From Micrococcus sp. EYE_212 (lineage in GTDB: Bacteria; Actinomycetota; Actinomycetes; Actinomycetales; Micrococcaceae): 64,000 bases of DNA. The notes under the pieces were generated by a model that worked only from the letters and a program-made list of their open reading frames with translations, did not search any database and was not told where the DNA came from. Shown piece after piece: positions 28,079 through 36,629 of the stretch (position 1 is the first letter of the stretch; the number at the start of each line of letters is the position of its first letter). Made by a program: the position numbers and the translations under genes. The stretch spans positions 62,001 to 126,000 of the forward strand of contig NZ_JAHXOZ010000005.1 in assembly GCF_023147585.1 (NCBI RefSeq). The letters run 5' to 3'.

Positions 28079-28140
28079 GGCGTGCGGAGGCGTGCCCTCC
28101 GCACCTCGCTCCCGCCCTCGAACCGCCGAAGAAGGTCCCC

Positions 28141-29349
28141 ATGGCTTCCCCCGCACGCCGCGTGTCCACCCGCCTCGCCGCCATCGACCCGTCCGCCACC
28201 CTCGTCGTCGACGCGCGGGCCAAGGAGCTCAAGGCCGCTGGCCGTCCCGTGATCGGCTTCGGCGCGGGCGAGCCCGACTTCCCCACCCCGGGCTACATCG
28301 TCGACGCGGCCGTCGCCGCCGCGCAGGACCCGAAGAACCACCGCTACTCCCCCGCCGCCGGCCTGCCCGAGCTGCGCGAGGCGATCGCGGCCAAGACCCT
28401 GCGGGACTCCGGCGTCTCCGTGGAGGCCTCCCAGGTGCTCGTGACGAACGGCGGCAAGCAGGCCGTCTACAACACGTTCGCCGCCCTGCTGGACCCGCAG
28501 GACGAGGTCCTCGTCCCCGCGCCGTACTGGACCACCTACCCGGAGGCCATCCGCCTGGCCGGCGGCGTGCCGGTGGACGTGTTCGCGGGCCCCGAGGCGG
28601 GCTACAAGGTCACCGTGGAGCAGCTCGAGGCCGCCGTCACGGACCGCACCAAGGCGCTCCTCTTCGTCTCGCCCTCCAACCCGACCGGCGCGGTCTACTC
28701 CCCCGAGGAGACGAAGGCCATCGGCGAGTGGGCCCTCGAGCGGGGCCTGTGGGTCGTCACCGACGAGATCTACGAGCACCTCACCTACGACGGCGTGCCC
28801 TTCACCTCCATCGTCGCGGCCGTCCCGGGCCTGGCGGAGCAGGCCGTGGTCGTCAACGGCGTCGCGAAGACCTACGCGATGACCGGCTGGCGCGTCGGAT
28901 GGATGGTCGGCCCGGTGGACGTCATCAAGGCGGCCACGAACCTGCAGTCGCACGCCACCTCCAACGTGGCCAACGTGTCCCAGCGCGCGGCCCTCGCCGC
29001 CGTCGCGGGGCCGCTGGACGCCGTCGAGGAGATGACGACGGCCTTCGACCGCCGCCGGACGGCCATGGTCGCGGCCATGAACGCCGTGCCCGGCTTCCAC
29101 TGCCCCACGCCGGAGGGTGCCTTCTACGCGTACGTGGACGTCCGTGAGGCGCTCGGGAAGACGTACCGCGGAGGCGTCACCCCCACGACGTCGGCCGAGC
29201 TCGCCGCGTTCATCCTCGATGAGGCCGAGGTCGCCGTCGTGCCCGGCGAGGCCTTCGGCCCCTCGGGCTACCTGCGCCTGTCCTACGCGCTGGGCGACGA
29301 CGACCTGGCCGAGGGAGTCGAGCGCATCCGCGCACTGCTCTCCGAGTGA
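28141..29349 (+). CDS. aspC: Aspartate aminotransferase (class I/II, PLP)
   Basis: 402 residues of the fold-type I aminotransferase family, subgroup Ib (AspB/AspC-like). Substrate-side motif [11 protein letters not shown] near residues 39-49; the PLP lysine lies in [15 protein letters not shown] (Lys near 243). [11 protein letters not shown] and [11 protein letters not shown] complete the site. It likely makes aspartate and glutamate interconversion possible, and could act on related amino acids. ATG at 28141 follows GAAGG by 5 bases. aspC beside tRNA-Trp/secE is a conserved actinobacterial arrangement. Convergent with the response regulator gene. Confidence 0.9.
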   Translation: MASPARRVSTRLAAIDPSATLVVDARAKELKAAGRPVIGFGAGEPDFPTPGYIVDAAVAAAQDPKNHRYSPAAGLPELREAIAAKTLRDSGVSVEASQVLVTNGGKQAVYNTFAALLDPQDEVLVPAPYWTTYPEAIRLAGGVPVDVFAGPEAGYKVTVEQLEAAVTDRTKALLFVSPSNPTGAVYSPEETKAIGEWALERGLWVVTDEIYEHLTYDGVPFTSIVAAVPGLAEQAVVVNGVAKTYAMTGWRVGWMVGPVDVIKAATNLQSHATSNVANVSQRAALAAVAGPLDAVEEMTTAFDRRRTAMVAAMNAVPGFHCPTPEGAFYAYVDVREALGKTYRGGVTPTTSAELAAFILDEAEVAVVPGEAFGPSGYLRLSYALGDDDLAEGVERIRALLSE

Positions 29350-29396
29350 TCGCGGTCCTCGCCGGCCGCGAGTGCGTCGCGGCCGGCCGCAGACCT

Positions 29397-29428
29397 GCGA
29401 GCCCCGCGCCGCCCGGCGCGGGGCTCGC
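29397..29428. terminator. Terminator between aspC and response regulator
   Basis: Perfect 15-bp stem (29397-29411 with 29414-29428) with a very short loop; serves both convergent genes. Confidence 0.75.
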
Positions 29429-29439
29429 CCGCATCCGGC

Positions 29440-30126
29440 TCAGGCGTATCCGCGGCGCGCGGCCCAGCGCGTGAGCTCGTGGCGGTTGGAGAGCTGGAGC
29501 TTGCGCAGCACGGAGGACACGTGGCTCTCCACCGTGCGGTCCGAGATGAACAGCTCGGCGCCGGCCTCCCGGTACGTGTAGCCCCGGGCCACGAGGCGCA
29601 TGACGTCCCGCTCGCGGGAGGAGAGGCGGTCGAGGTCCTCGTCCCGGGCCGGCTCCCCGGCCTCCGGTGCCGGCGCCGACGGCGACGGCGGGCTCCCGCG
29701 GAACGCGTCGAGGACGAATCCGGCGAGGCGCGGCGAGAACACGGCGTCGCCGCCGGCCACCCGCGCGGCCGCCTCCGTGACGTCGGCCCCCGAGGCGGTC
29801 TTCGTGATGTAGCCGCGGGCCCCGGCGCGGATCACGGCGACCACGTCCTCCGCGGCATCGGACACGGACAGCGCCAGGAAGCGCGTGCCCGGCCGCCGCT
29901 CCAGCACGCGCGCGGCCACTTCGGCCCCGCCGCCGCCCGCTCCGCCGGGCAGGTGCACGTCGAGGAGCACGACGTCGGGCTCCCGCTCGAGGACCTCGCG
30001 GACGGCGGCGTCGACGTCCCCGGCCTCGCCCACGATCTCGACCCGCGCCGGATCCAGGTCGGCGCGCAGTCCGGCGCGGAAGATCGCGTGGTCGTCCACG
30101 ATCACGGCGGTGAGCGGGATGGTCAT
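29440..30126 (-). CDS. NarL/LuxR-family response regulator
   Basis: 228 residues. The receiver domain (about 1-125) has AVIVDDHAIFRAGL with the acidic pair, phosphoacceptor Asp in VVLLDVHLPGG (near residue 55), and Lys in YITKTASG. A linker rich in Ser/Pro/Ala follows (about 145-170), then a LuxR-type helix-turn-helix (RLSSRERDVMRLVARGYTYREAG ... DRTVESHVSSVLRKL). ATG overlaps the kinase stop (ATGA), so the two form a two-component operon. The DNA target is probably the repeat cluster in front of the kinase gene; that is inference. Confidence 0.93.
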   Translation of the reverse strand: MTIPLTAVIVDDHAIFRAGLRADLDPARVEIVGEAGDVDAAVREVLEREPDVVLLDVHLPGGAGGGGAEVAARVLERRPGTRFLALSVSDAAEDVVAVIRAGARGYITKTASGADVTEAAARVAGGDAVFSPRLAGFVLDAFRGSPPSPSAPAPEAGEPARDEDLDRLSSRERDVMRLVARGYTYREAGAELFISDRTVESHVSSVLRKLQLSNRHELTRWAARRGYA

Positions 30127-31421
30127 GCGGTCTCCTCCCGCGGATCGGTCGGGTGGGCGGGCTCGGGAAGGGCCAGGTGCACCTCGGTGCCGCCCGGCCC
30201 GGAGCGGAGACGGGCCGACCCTCCTGCCCGGCGCATGCGGCCAAGGATCGACTCGCGCACGCCCATCCGGTCGGCGGGGACCTCGTCGAGGTCGAAGCCC
30301 GCCCCGCGGTCACGCACGAAGACCTCCGCGAGCCGCGGTGCGCCGTCGTCGTCGGTCACCTCGGCGAAGACCTGGACGTCCCCCGCGTGGCGCGCGGCGT
30401 TGAGGACGGCCTCCCGGGCGGCGGCCACGAGTGGCTCGAGCCAGGCCCCGGAGGCCTCGCCGACCGCGACCACCTCCACGCGGCGGCCGTGGGCGTCCTC
30501 GACCTCGGCCGCCGTCTCCTCGAGCCGTTCGCGCAGGGTCCCGCCGAGCCCGGCCGCCTCGGGGAAGAGGAACCGGCGCAGCTCGCGCTCCTGGGCGCGG
30601 GCCACCCGGGCGACCGTCTCCGGGTCCTCGGCGCGCCGCTGGATCAGCGCCAGGGACTGCAGCACCGAGTCGTGCAGGTGCGCCGCGATCTCGGCGCGCT
30701 CCGCGTGGACCGCGAGCGCCGTGCGCTCCTCGTCCCGGCGGCGCTGCCACGCCAGCAGGTAGGGCATGGCCACCAGGGCCGCCCCGGCCAGCATGGCGAC
30801 GGCGACCACCAGTCCCAGCCACAGCTCGCCCGAGCCGACGGCGCCCACGGCGAGGGCCAGCACGGCGAGGAGCACGAGCCCCGATCCGAGGGCGAGGCGC
30901 ACGAGGCGGCCGCCGCGCTCCCCGCGCCCGCCCCGGCCGAGGTCCAGCTGCATCCACGCGAGCCCGAGGCCGATCACGAGCACCGCCACGGGGCCCACGA
31001 GCGCCCAGTCCACGTCCACGCCCAGCCCGTCGGCCGCCACGATCCCGCCGACGCCGAGCAGGACCGCGGCGAGCAGCAGCGGCCAGCCGCCCTCCCGGAC
31101 GCGCTCGGCCACCTCGGGCAGGCGTTCGGCGAGCGTGGGGGCCGGGCCGGCGACGCCGTCTGCCGCGGGGGTGCCGGGCGCGTCCTCCGGCATGAGCAGC
31201 CAGAGCCAGGCGTAGAGCGCCGCCCCGGCGCCGCCGGCCAGGGTGAGCAGCACGAACCCCCAGCGCACCGCCGCGGTGGAGAGGCCCAGGTGCCGGGCGA
31301 CGCCGGCGGCGACCCCGGCCACCGGCCGGTCGGCGCCATGCCGGGCCAGCGGAGGGCGCGCGGGCAAGGCCGGACGCACGGGACCCGTCGGTGTCGGCGC
31401 GGTGGGGACGGCGGGGCTCAT
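30123..31421 (-). CDS. PspC-domain sensor histidine kinase
   Basis: 432 residues. An N-terminal PspC domain lies at about residues 25-80 (DRPVAGVAAGVARHLGLS ... LYAWLWLLMPE), followed by four more membrane helices (about 113-130, 138-155, 170-195, 199-225). A HisKA_3-type dimerisation segment EIAAHLHDSVLQSLALIQRR holds the phosphoacceptor His, and the ATPase domain has AAREAVLNAARHAGD (N box), RDRGAGFDLDEVP (G1) and GGSARLRSGPGGTEVHL. This PspC-kinase plus LuxR regulator pair is common in Actinobacteria and senses envelope stress in those studied. A CAGGAT hexamer ends 6 bases before ATG 31421, so probably leaderless. Divergent from a second PspC gene. Confidence 0.9.
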   Translation of the reverse strand: MSPAVPTAPTPTGPVRPALPARPPLARHGADRPVAGVAAGVARHLGLSTAAVRWGFVLLTLAGGAGAALYAWLWLLMPEDAPGTPAADGVAGPAPTLAERLPEVAERVREGGWPLLLAAVLLGVGGIVAADGLGVDVDWALVGPVAVLVIGLGLAWMQLDLGRGGRGERGGRLVRLALGSGLVLLAVLALAVGAVGSGELWLGLVVAVAMLAGAALVAMPYLLAWQRRRDEERTALAVHAERAEIAAHLHDSVLQSLALIQRRAEDPETVARVARAQERELRRFLFPEAAGLGGTLRERLEETAAEVEDAHGRRVEVVAVGEASGAWLEPLVAAAREAVLNAARHAGDVQVFAEVTDDDGAPRLAEVFVRDRGAGFDLDEVPADRMGVRESILGRMRRAGGSARLRSGPGGTEVHLALPEPAHPTDPREETA

Positions 31422-31427
31422 GGCTCC

Positions 31428-31433
31428 ATCCTG
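31428..31433 (-). promoter_or_regulatory. -10 box of the PspC kinase gene
   Basis: CAGGAT on the minus strand, 6 bases, then ATG at 31421. Leaderless layout. Confidence 0.4.
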
Positions 31434-31448
31434 CCCGTCCCGTGCACG

Positions 31449-31490
31449 GGGCACATCCGGGACCGGATCCGGGACATCCCGGATGTGCCC
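31449..31490. promoter_or_regulatory. Repeat cluster between the divergent PspC genes
   Basis: 14-bp perfect inverted repeat (31449-31462 with 31477-31490) around a second palindrome CCGGATCCGG (31463-31472). ATCCGGGA therefore appears three times (31455, 31467 direct; 31477 inverted). It sits in the shared upstream region of the kinase operon and the second PspC gene, a natural site for the response regulator. Confidence 0.55.
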
Positions 31491-31505
31491 GGGGCGGCGG
31501 CGGAC

Positions 31506-31511
31506 CACGAT
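31506..31511 (+). promoter_or_regulatory. -10 box of the second PspC gene
   Basis: CACGAT, 6 bases (GGAGGC), ATG at 31518. The GGAGG is too close (1 base) to act as a Shine-Dalgarno site. Confidence 0.35.
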
Positions 31512-31517
31512 GGAGGC

Positions 31518-32579
31518 ATGAGCACCGCCCACGGATCCTGTCCCCCCTCCCCCGCCGACGTCCAGGACGACGCGGGCGCACTCCCCTCCTGGCTGCGCCG
31601 CGCGGTCGAGTCGTGGGGCGTCCGCCGCGACGACTCCTCCTGGGTGGCCGGCGTCCTCGGCGGCGTCGCCCGCCGCTACGGGATCGACCCCCTGCTGGCC
31701 CGCGGCGCGTTCGTGGCCCTGTGCGTCGTGTCCGCCGGGCTGGGCCTGCTGGCCTACGCGGCCGCCTGGGCCGTGCTCCCGGACGCGCAGGGGCGGGTGC
31801 AGTACGGCCGCCTGCGCCGCGGCGAGTGGACCGACGCGACCGTGGCGATCGCCGTGATCGGCGGCATCGGCGCCCTCAACGTCCTCGTGGGCGCGGGATT
31901 CACCCTGCTCGCACCGGCCGTCGGCGGGCCGGGCTCGCTGCTCGGCCTCGCCGCCGTCGCGGTGCTGGTCTGGTGGCTCGTGACGCGGTGGGACGCCGAC
32001 GCGCAGCAGCGCGTCACCCCCACGGCGACGCCGGAGCGCGGGCGCGTGCACAGCGAGCCCGCCTGGTATGCGCGGCGCCGAGAGACCTCGGCGGCGCCCG
32101 CCTCCGCTGACGAGCACGGCTTCCACGCGGACTGGATCGACCCGGACACCGGCGCGTGGCGAGAGCAGACGCACTCCCGCGAGCACCGCGCGGCCGCCCG
32201 ACTGGCCGAGGAGCAGGCGCGCACCGTCGCCCCCGCATTCCGGGCCCCCGGGCGCAGGCCGATGTGGGCGAAGGGCGGGTCCCACGGACCCGGCGGCAAG
32301 CCCGTCCTCGGACGCGGCGCGCAGGCGGTCACCTACCTCCTGGCGGCGGGAACCGCCCTGACGGTCCTGCTGTCCATGCTCCTGGGGAACGCGGTGCCGA
32401 GCGCGACGCTGCTCCCCGTGCCACCCACCTCGGCCGCCCTGGCCGTCATCGTCGTCGCGATGACCGTCGGCCTGCTGCGGGGCCGCCGCCCCGGCGCCCT
32501 CGCCCCGGTGAGCGGGGTCCTCGTGGGCGTCACCGCCGTGCAGATGGCCGCCCACCTCCTCTTCGCCCCCCTCACGTGA
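31518..32579 (+). CDS. PspC-domain membrane protein
   Basis: 353 residues. PspC domain at about residues 25-95 (SSWVAGVLGGVARRYGIDPLLARGAFVALCVV ... AAWAVLPD) with two membrane helices. Two more helices lie at about 112-155, then a hydrophilic stretch near 165-270 (RRRETSAAPASADEHGFHADWIDPD, WREQTHSREHRAAARLAEEQ). A last pair of helices forms the C-terminus. Divergent from the PspC kinase and probably part of the same stress response, perhaps as a partner that modulates the kinase; its actual function is unknown. Confidence 0.85.
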   Translation: MSTAHGSCPPSPADVQDDAGALPSWLRRAVESWGVRRDDSSWVAGVLGGVARRYGIDPLLARGAFVALCVVSAGLGLLAYAAAWAVLPDAQGRVQYGRLRRGEWTDATVAIAVIGGIGALNVLVGAGFTLLAPAVGGPGSLLGLAAVAVLVWWLVTRWDADAQQRVTPTATPERGRVHSEPAWYARRRETSAAPASADEHGFHADWIDPDTGAWREQTHSREHRAAARLAEEQARTVAPAFRAPGRRPMWAKGGSHGPGGKPVLGRGAQAVTYLLAAGTALTVLLSMLLGNAVPSATLLPVPPTSAALAVIVVAMTVGLLRGRRPGALAPVSGVLVGVTAVQMAAHLLFAPLT

Positions 32580-32673
32580 GCCAGGCGTCCACGATCCCCG
32601 CCGAGCGCGCGCTCTCGGGGCCTGACATCCGACGAGGGCGCACCGGCGCGCCGCCCTTCGAGTGGGGCCCGAC

Positions 32674-32699
32674 GGGCGGCCGTCCCCTGACGGCCGCCC
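32674..32699 (+). terminator. Terminator after the second PspC gene
   Basis: 11-bp stem (32674-32684 with 32689-32699), CCCT loop, 94 bases after the stop codon and just before the pfkA -10. Confidence 0.6.
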
Positions 32700-32710
32700 T
32701 CCGGCATGCC

Positions 32711-32716
32711 TAGGGT
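32711..32716 (+). promoter_or_regulatory. -10 box of pfkA
   Basis: TAGGGT; transcription would start about 32 bases before ATG 32755, leaving room for the GAGAGGA ribosome site. Unlike many neighbours, pfkA is therefore leadered. Confidence 0.5.
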
Positions 32717-32754
32717 GAGGGGGACCCCGGCAGAACACCCTCGAGAGGACCCCC

Positions 32755-33786
32755 ATGCGCGTCGGAATGCTCACCTCCGGAGGCGACTGCCCCGGCCTCA
32801 ACGCCGTCATCCGGGCGGCCGTCCTGCACGGCATCAAGACCTACGACATGGAGATGGTGGGCATCCGGGACGGCTGGGCCGGCCTCATCCGCATGGACGT
32901 CGAGGAGCTGCCCCGCACGCGGGTCCGCGGCCTCGCGAAGCAGGGCGGCACCATCATCGGCACGTCCCGCACGCACCCGTACGACGCCGACGGCGGCGGC
33001 CCGGAGAACTTGCTGCGCAGCGTGCGCGAGCTGGGCTTGGACGCCGTGATCGCGATCGGCGGCGAGGGCACCCTGGCCGGCGCCAACCGCCTCGCCCAGG
33101 ACGGCCTGCCGATCATCGGCGTCCCGAAGACCATCGACAACGACCTCCAGGGCACCGACTACACGTTCGGCTTCGACACGGCCGTGCAGATCGCCACGGA
33201 CGCGATGGACCGCCTGCGCACCACCGGCGAGTCCCACCACCGCTGCATGGTGGCCGAGGTCATGGGCCGCCACGTCGGGTGGATCGCCCTGCACTCCGGC
33301 ATGGCCGCCGGCGCCCATGCGATCCTCATCCCCGAGGTCCGCACGCCCATGGAGCAGGTGGCCGAGTGGGTCACGCAGGTGCACGAGAAGGGCCGTTCGC
33401 CGCTCGTCGTCGTCGCGGAGGGCTTCATCCCCGAGGGCCAGGACGACCCGCTGGCGGACGCCGGTGTGGAGGCCTCCGGGCGCCCCCGCCTCGGCGGCAT
33501 CGGCGAGTGGGTCACGCGCGAGATCGAGACCATGACCGGCATCGAGACCCGCAGCACCGTGCTCGGGCACATCCAGCGCGGCGGCGCCCCGACGGCCACG
33601 GACCGCGTGCTCTCCACGCGCTTCGGCATGGGCGCCGTGGACCTCGCGGCGCAGCGGCGCTGGGGTCAGATGGTGGCGGCGAACGGGACGGAGATCATCT
33701 CCATCCCCATGAGTGCGGCGCTCAAGGGTCTCAAGTCCGTCCCGAGCTCCCGGTACGACGAGGCCGCCGTCCTCTTCGGCCGCTGA
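32755..33786 (+). CDS. pfkA: 6-phosphofructokinase (group III, ATP-type residue)
   Basis: 343 residues. MRVGMLTSGGDCPGLNAVIR is the nucleotide loop, and GVPKTIDNDLQGTDYTFGFDTAV the catalytic segment. The PPi/ATP discriminating position reads GGEGTL, with Gly rather than Asp, which favours ATP over pyrophosphate as donor, although the rest resembles the actinobacterial group III/PPi-like branch. EVMGRHVGWIALHSGMA and GHIQRGGAPTATDRVL complete the fructose-6-phosphate site. Glycolytic. A GNAT gene starts 4 bases after its stop. Confidence 0.92.
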   Translation: MRVGMLTSGGDCPGLNAVIRAAVLHGIKTYDMEMVGIRDGWAGLIRMDVEELPRTRVRGLAKQGGTIIGTSRTHPYDADGGGPENLLRSVRELGLDAVIAIGGEGTLAGANRLAQDGLPIIGVPKTIDNDLQGTDYTFGFDTAVQIATDAMDRLRTTGESHHRCMVAEVMGRHVGWIALHSGMAAGAHAILIPEVRTPMEQVAEWVTQVHEKGRSPLVVVAEGFIPEGQDDPLADAGVEASGRPRLGGIGEWVTREIETMTGIETRSTVLGHIQRGGAPTATDRVLSTRFGMGAVDLAAQRRWGQMVAANGTEIISIPMSAALKGLKSVPSSRYDEAAVLFGR

Positions 33787-33790
33787 TCCC

Positions 33791-34525
33791 GTGAGCGAGC
33801 TCCCCCGCCTGGACGACCACGTCCTCGGCCTCGTCCGCTGGGCGTGGTGCCGCGAGCTCGGCCTGCCGGAGGGATCGCTCGACGACCCGTCCGACGGCTC
33901 CCGTCTCGAGGTGGCGGGACCCGCGGACGCGGTGGTCGTGCTGCAGCTGGCCGGCGCGACGGCGCTGCGGGCTCCCGCGGACGTGCTCGGCGCGGCGCGG
34001 GACCTCCCGGACGAGGTGCTCGCCCTCGAGTCCACCCTGCTGCGGCTCACGGCGCGGCACGCCCCGCGCTCGCTCGGCGAGGCCGACCTGCTCTACACGG
34101 CCGAGGCACCGGAGATCAGCCCCTCCTCCTCGGTGGCGGTCTCCGATGCCCCCGAGCACGCGGCGCGGCTCACGGCCCTGTGCCCCGCCGACGACGTCCA
34201 CGCGGCGGACCTGGGCCCAGCACCACTGACCCTCGTGCCCGACGACGGCCACGGGGAGGCGCTGGGCGACCCCCTCGCCGGGGCGGGGCACACGGTGTGG
34301 CAGGGGCTGGTCGCCCGGATGGGGATCCTCACGGCCCCGGAGCACCGCGTCCGCGGACTCGGGACCTACGCCGCGGCCGTCGCGGCCGAGCGGGCCTTCC
34401 TGGACGGCCTCGTGCCCGAGGCGCGCGTGCGCACGCAGGACCGGGCGGGCCAGGCGATCGCCGTGGCCCTGGGGTTCGCGCGGGCGGGGTCCCTCACGCG
34501 GATCGAGCTGACAGCCGGGCGCTGA
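33791..34525 (+). CDS. GNAT-family N-acetyltransferase
   Basis: 244 residues. The recognisable part is C-terminal (about 165-244): HTVWQGLVARMGILTAPEHRVRGLGTYAAAVAAERAFLDGL, in which RVRGLGTYAA is the acetyl-CoA pyrophosphate loop, and RAGQAIAVALGFARAG matches the last GNAT strand. The N-terminal two thirds are Asp/Leu/Ala-rich without clear motifs. The substrate is unknown. GTG at 33791 lies 4 bases after pfkA, so they are co-transcribed; no reason for that pairing is apparent. Convergent with ygfZ. Confidence 0.75.
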   Translation: MSELPRLDDHVLGLVRWAWCRELGLPEGSLDDPSDGSRLEVAGPADAVVVLQLAGATALRAPADVLGAARDLPDEVLALESTLLRLTARHAPRSLGEADLLYTAEAPEISPSSSVAVSDAPEHAARLTALCPADDVHAADLGPAPLTLVPDDGHGEALGDPLAGAGHTVWQGLVARMGILTAPEHRVRGLGTYAAAVAAERAFLDGLVPEARVRTQDRAGQAIAVALGFARAGSLTRIELTAGR

Positions 34526-34568
34526 CCGCTCAGGGGCGGCCTGACGGGCGGCGGGCCACCGCGCCGGA

Positions 34569-34584
34569 CGGGACGAGAGTCCCG
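34569..34584. terminator. Small hairpin between GNAT gene and ygfZ
   Basis: 6-bp stem CGGGAC/GTCCCG with a GAGA loop. Modest, but it is the only stem between two convergent genes. Confidence 0.35.
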
Positions 34585-34585
34585 G

Positions 34586-35773
34586 TCAGCCCAGGCGCCC
34601 GAGCCCCGGGGGACGGCCCACGACCTGGCCGGCGTCGGGCGAGACGAGCGGCTCCTGCGCGGCGGCGATCCACTCCGCGGCCACGTCGTCCTCCGCACCG
34701 CGGACGAGCAGCTCCGCGTCCACGGGGACGGCCCGCTTCAGCACGGCCAGCGCGATCGGCCCGGCCTCGTGGTGGAGCGCGGAACCGGTGACGGACCCGA
34801 CGGGACGGGCGGTCGCCCGGCCCTCGGGGGTGTCCGGGGACGGGCGCAGGATCACGGGCGCGCCGTGGGGCGGGAGCGCATGGGAGGACCCGTCCAGCAG
34901 CAGCTGCGTGAGGCGGCGGGGAGGACGCCCGAGGTTGTGCACCCGTGCCACGGTCTCCTGCCCCCGGTAGCAGCCCTTGGCCAGGTGCACGGCGGTGCGC
35001 AGCAGGTCGAGCTCGTGCGGCAGGGCCCGCGCGTCCGCGTCCAGGGCGGGACGGGGGCGCCCGGCGGCGAGCCGCAGGGCCTCCGCGGCGGAGACGCCGG
35101 CCAGGCTCCAGCCCTTCAGCTCCCCCTCACCGAGGTGCGCGACGGTCTCCGCGAGGTCGGCGCGGGTCACGAGGTACTCGCGCCAGCTCCAGTCCGCGCC
35201 GGGGTGACGCGCCGGGTCCGGCTCCGCCGAGTACGCCCAGCCGCCCTCGGCGACGGCGGGCCACGGGTCCACCCACACGGTGCGGTCCTCCCAGCCGGGC
35301 ACGGGCGCCATGGACCCCACGACGGCGACCGCGCCGGAGTGGTCGCGGATCCGCACGTCGTGGGAGAAGCGCATGGCGGTCAGCCACGCGATGAGGTCCT
35401 CGGAGCGCGAGCGGTCCACGATGAGCCACGCGGCGGCACCGTCCTCGAGGAGATGCGCGGCGTGCTCGATGCGGCCCTGCGGATCGAGCAGGAGCGTCTC
35501 GGTGCTCGTGCCCGGGGCGAGGGACTCGACGTGCTGGCTGCCCAGGGTGTGCAGCCACGCGAGACGGTCCGGGCCCGTGAGGGAGAGGACGGCGCGGTGG
35601 GAGAGGTCCACGAGGGCCCGGCCGCGGGCCAGGGCGCGCTGCTCCGGCAGGGGACGGCCGTAGTGGGCGGCGACGCCCTCCTCCAGGCCCTCCCCCTCCA
35701 CGGCGCCGGCCGCTGGGCCGGGGCTCGCGGAGGCGGCGAGGCTCAGGATCGGGCTGCGCCCGGGCATGGTCAT
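34586..35773 (-). CDS. ygfZ: Folate-binding YgfZ-type protein
   Basis: 395 residues of the GcvT-like YgfZ family, which uses tetrahydrofolate to support Fe-S cluster maintenance. LVDLSHRAVLSLTGPDRLAWLHTLGSQHVESL is the GcvT-like N-terminal start, and the diagnostic motif KGCYRGQETVARVHN (K-G-C-x-G-Q-E, Cys included) is complete. The C-terminal segment LLDGSSHALPPHGAPVI is the barrel domain. About 20-30 residues at each end are extra. ATG at 35773 overlaps the upstream gene's stop, so they form an operon with the nitrobindin-like gene. Confidence 0.9.
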   Translation of the reverse strand: MTMPGRSPILSLAASASPGPAAGAVEGEGLEEGVAAHYGRPLPEQRALARGRALVDLSHRAVLSLTGPDRLAWLHTLGSQHVESLAPGTSTETLLLDPQGRIEHAAHLLEDGAAAWLIVDRSRSEDLIAWLTAMRFSHDVRIRDHSGAVAVVGSMAPVPGWEDRTVWVDPWPAVAEGGWAYSAEPDPARHPGADWSWREYLVTRADLAETVAHLGEGELKGWSLAGVSAAEALRLAAGRPRPALDADARALPHELDLLRTAVHLAKGCYRGQETVARVHNLGRPPRRLTQLLLDGSSHALPPHGAPVILRPSPDTPEGRATARPVGSVTGSALHHEAGPIALAVLKRAVPVDAELLVRGAEDDVAAEWIAAAQEPLVSPDAGQVVGRPPGLGRLG

Positions 35774-36441
35774 GCGGGGCGGTCCGAACCGGAGCAGCGG
35801 GGGCGCTCCGCGCCGGGGGCGAGGCGGCCCTCAGCGGGGCTGGGCATGCGGTCCAGGATCGCGGAGGCGTGGACCTCCAGCTCCCCCTCCGCCGTCGCCG
35901 CGGCGTCCCAGCGCCAGAACAGCTGGCCGTTGACGAGGCCCGCGATGCGCGTGGCGCGCTCATACGGACCGGCCGCAGAGCCGCGCAGCACGGCGTCCGT
36001 GACGAGCTGCAGCTGCGGGCCCTTGATGCGGCCGTAGTAGAGCTCGGAGAGGGAGCCCGGGTGCGTGATGGTGGCGGTGATGCCGAACGAGCCGCCCTCG
36101 CTGCGCAGGGACTCGACGTCCTCGGCGGAGCGGTAGGCGGGGACGATGTCCGCGGGCACCATGCCCGGGCCCACGTCGCCGTCCCGGCGGGGGCGGTCCA
36201 CCTGCCAGAAGCCGGTCTCCACGGTGAGGGGGCGCAGCAGGGTGCCGTCCTCCTCGCACAGCCAGGACTCCGCGCGGTACTCCACGAAGGGCTGGCCGTG
36301 CTCGGTGAAGTCCACGCGCTGGTAGAAGATCTCCGTGCCGTCGGCACCGTCGCCCAGGCGGCCCTGGCCCTCCCAGCTGCCGATCAGCCAGGAGAGCGGG
36401 GCGAGCTCGGGGGTGAGGTCGAAGGGGAGTTCAGTGGCCAT
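35770..36441 (-). CDS. Nitrobindin-like heme-binding (THAP4/FABP-type) protein
   Basis: 223 residues. LAPLSWLIGSWEGQGRLGD carries the family GxWxGxG motif, followed by the beta-barrel repeats (EIFYQRVDFTEHGQPFVEYRAESW, GSFGITATITHPGSLSELYYGRI) and the late ELEVHASAILDRM where the family's conserved His region lies. Such proteins bind ferric heme and react with NO or peroxynitrite in the members studied. The C-terminal 20 residues are unstructured. ATG 36441 starts 39 bases after a tiny membrane-protein gene and the end overlaps ygfZ by ATGA, so a three-gene operon is likely. Confidence 0.85.
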   Translation of the reverse strand: MATELPFDLTPELAPLSWLIGSWEGQGRLGDGADGTEIFYQRVDFTEHGQPFVEYRAESWLCEEDGTLLRPLTVETGFWQVDRPRRDGDVGPGMVPADIVPAYRSAEDVESLRSEGGSFGITATITHPGSLSELYYGRIKGPQLQLVTDAVLRGSAAGPYERATRIAGLVNGQLFWRWDAAATAEGELEVHASAILDRMPSPAEGRLAPGAERPRCSGSDRPA

Positions 36442-36480
36442 GAGTCGTCACGGCGCGGCCCACGGCGGGGCCGCGCTCGG

Positions 36481-36597
36481 TCAGCGCTGGCCCTTGAAGA
36501 GGCCCGAGACGACGACGGCGGCGACGGCGGCCATCGCCAGACTGGCGAGGACGACGAGGCCGAGGAAGAAGATCTCGAGGGCGATGAGCGTATCCAT
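36481..36597 (-). CDS. 38-residue membrane microprotein
   Basis: MDTLIALEIFFLGLVVLASLAM and a further hydrophobic stretch form one long helix (about residues 5-32), ending SGLFKGQR. No family recognised. TAGGAT ends 7 bases before the ATG, the leaderless layout. It heads the nitrobindin-ygfZ operon and so is likely to be made, despite its size. The predicted topology is N-terminus out or in with a single span. Confidence 0.6.
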   Translation of the reverse strand: MDTLIALEIFFLGLVVLASLAMAAVAAVVVSGLFKGQR

Positions 36598-36604
36598 GCC
36601 GACC

Positions 36605-36610
36605 ATCCTA
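36605..36610 (-). promoter_or_regulatory. -10 box for the 38-residue protein operon
   Basis: TAGGAT on the minus strand, 7 bases (GGTCGGC), ATG at 36597. Confidence 0.55.
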
Positions 36611-36629
36611 GCCACTGCCGCAGGCCGGC

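Noticed and set aside
32755-33786. PPi-dependent phosphofructokinase
   Set aside because: The residue deciding donor type is Gly in GGEGTL, not the Asp of PPi-dependent enzymes. Family resemblance alone is not enough.
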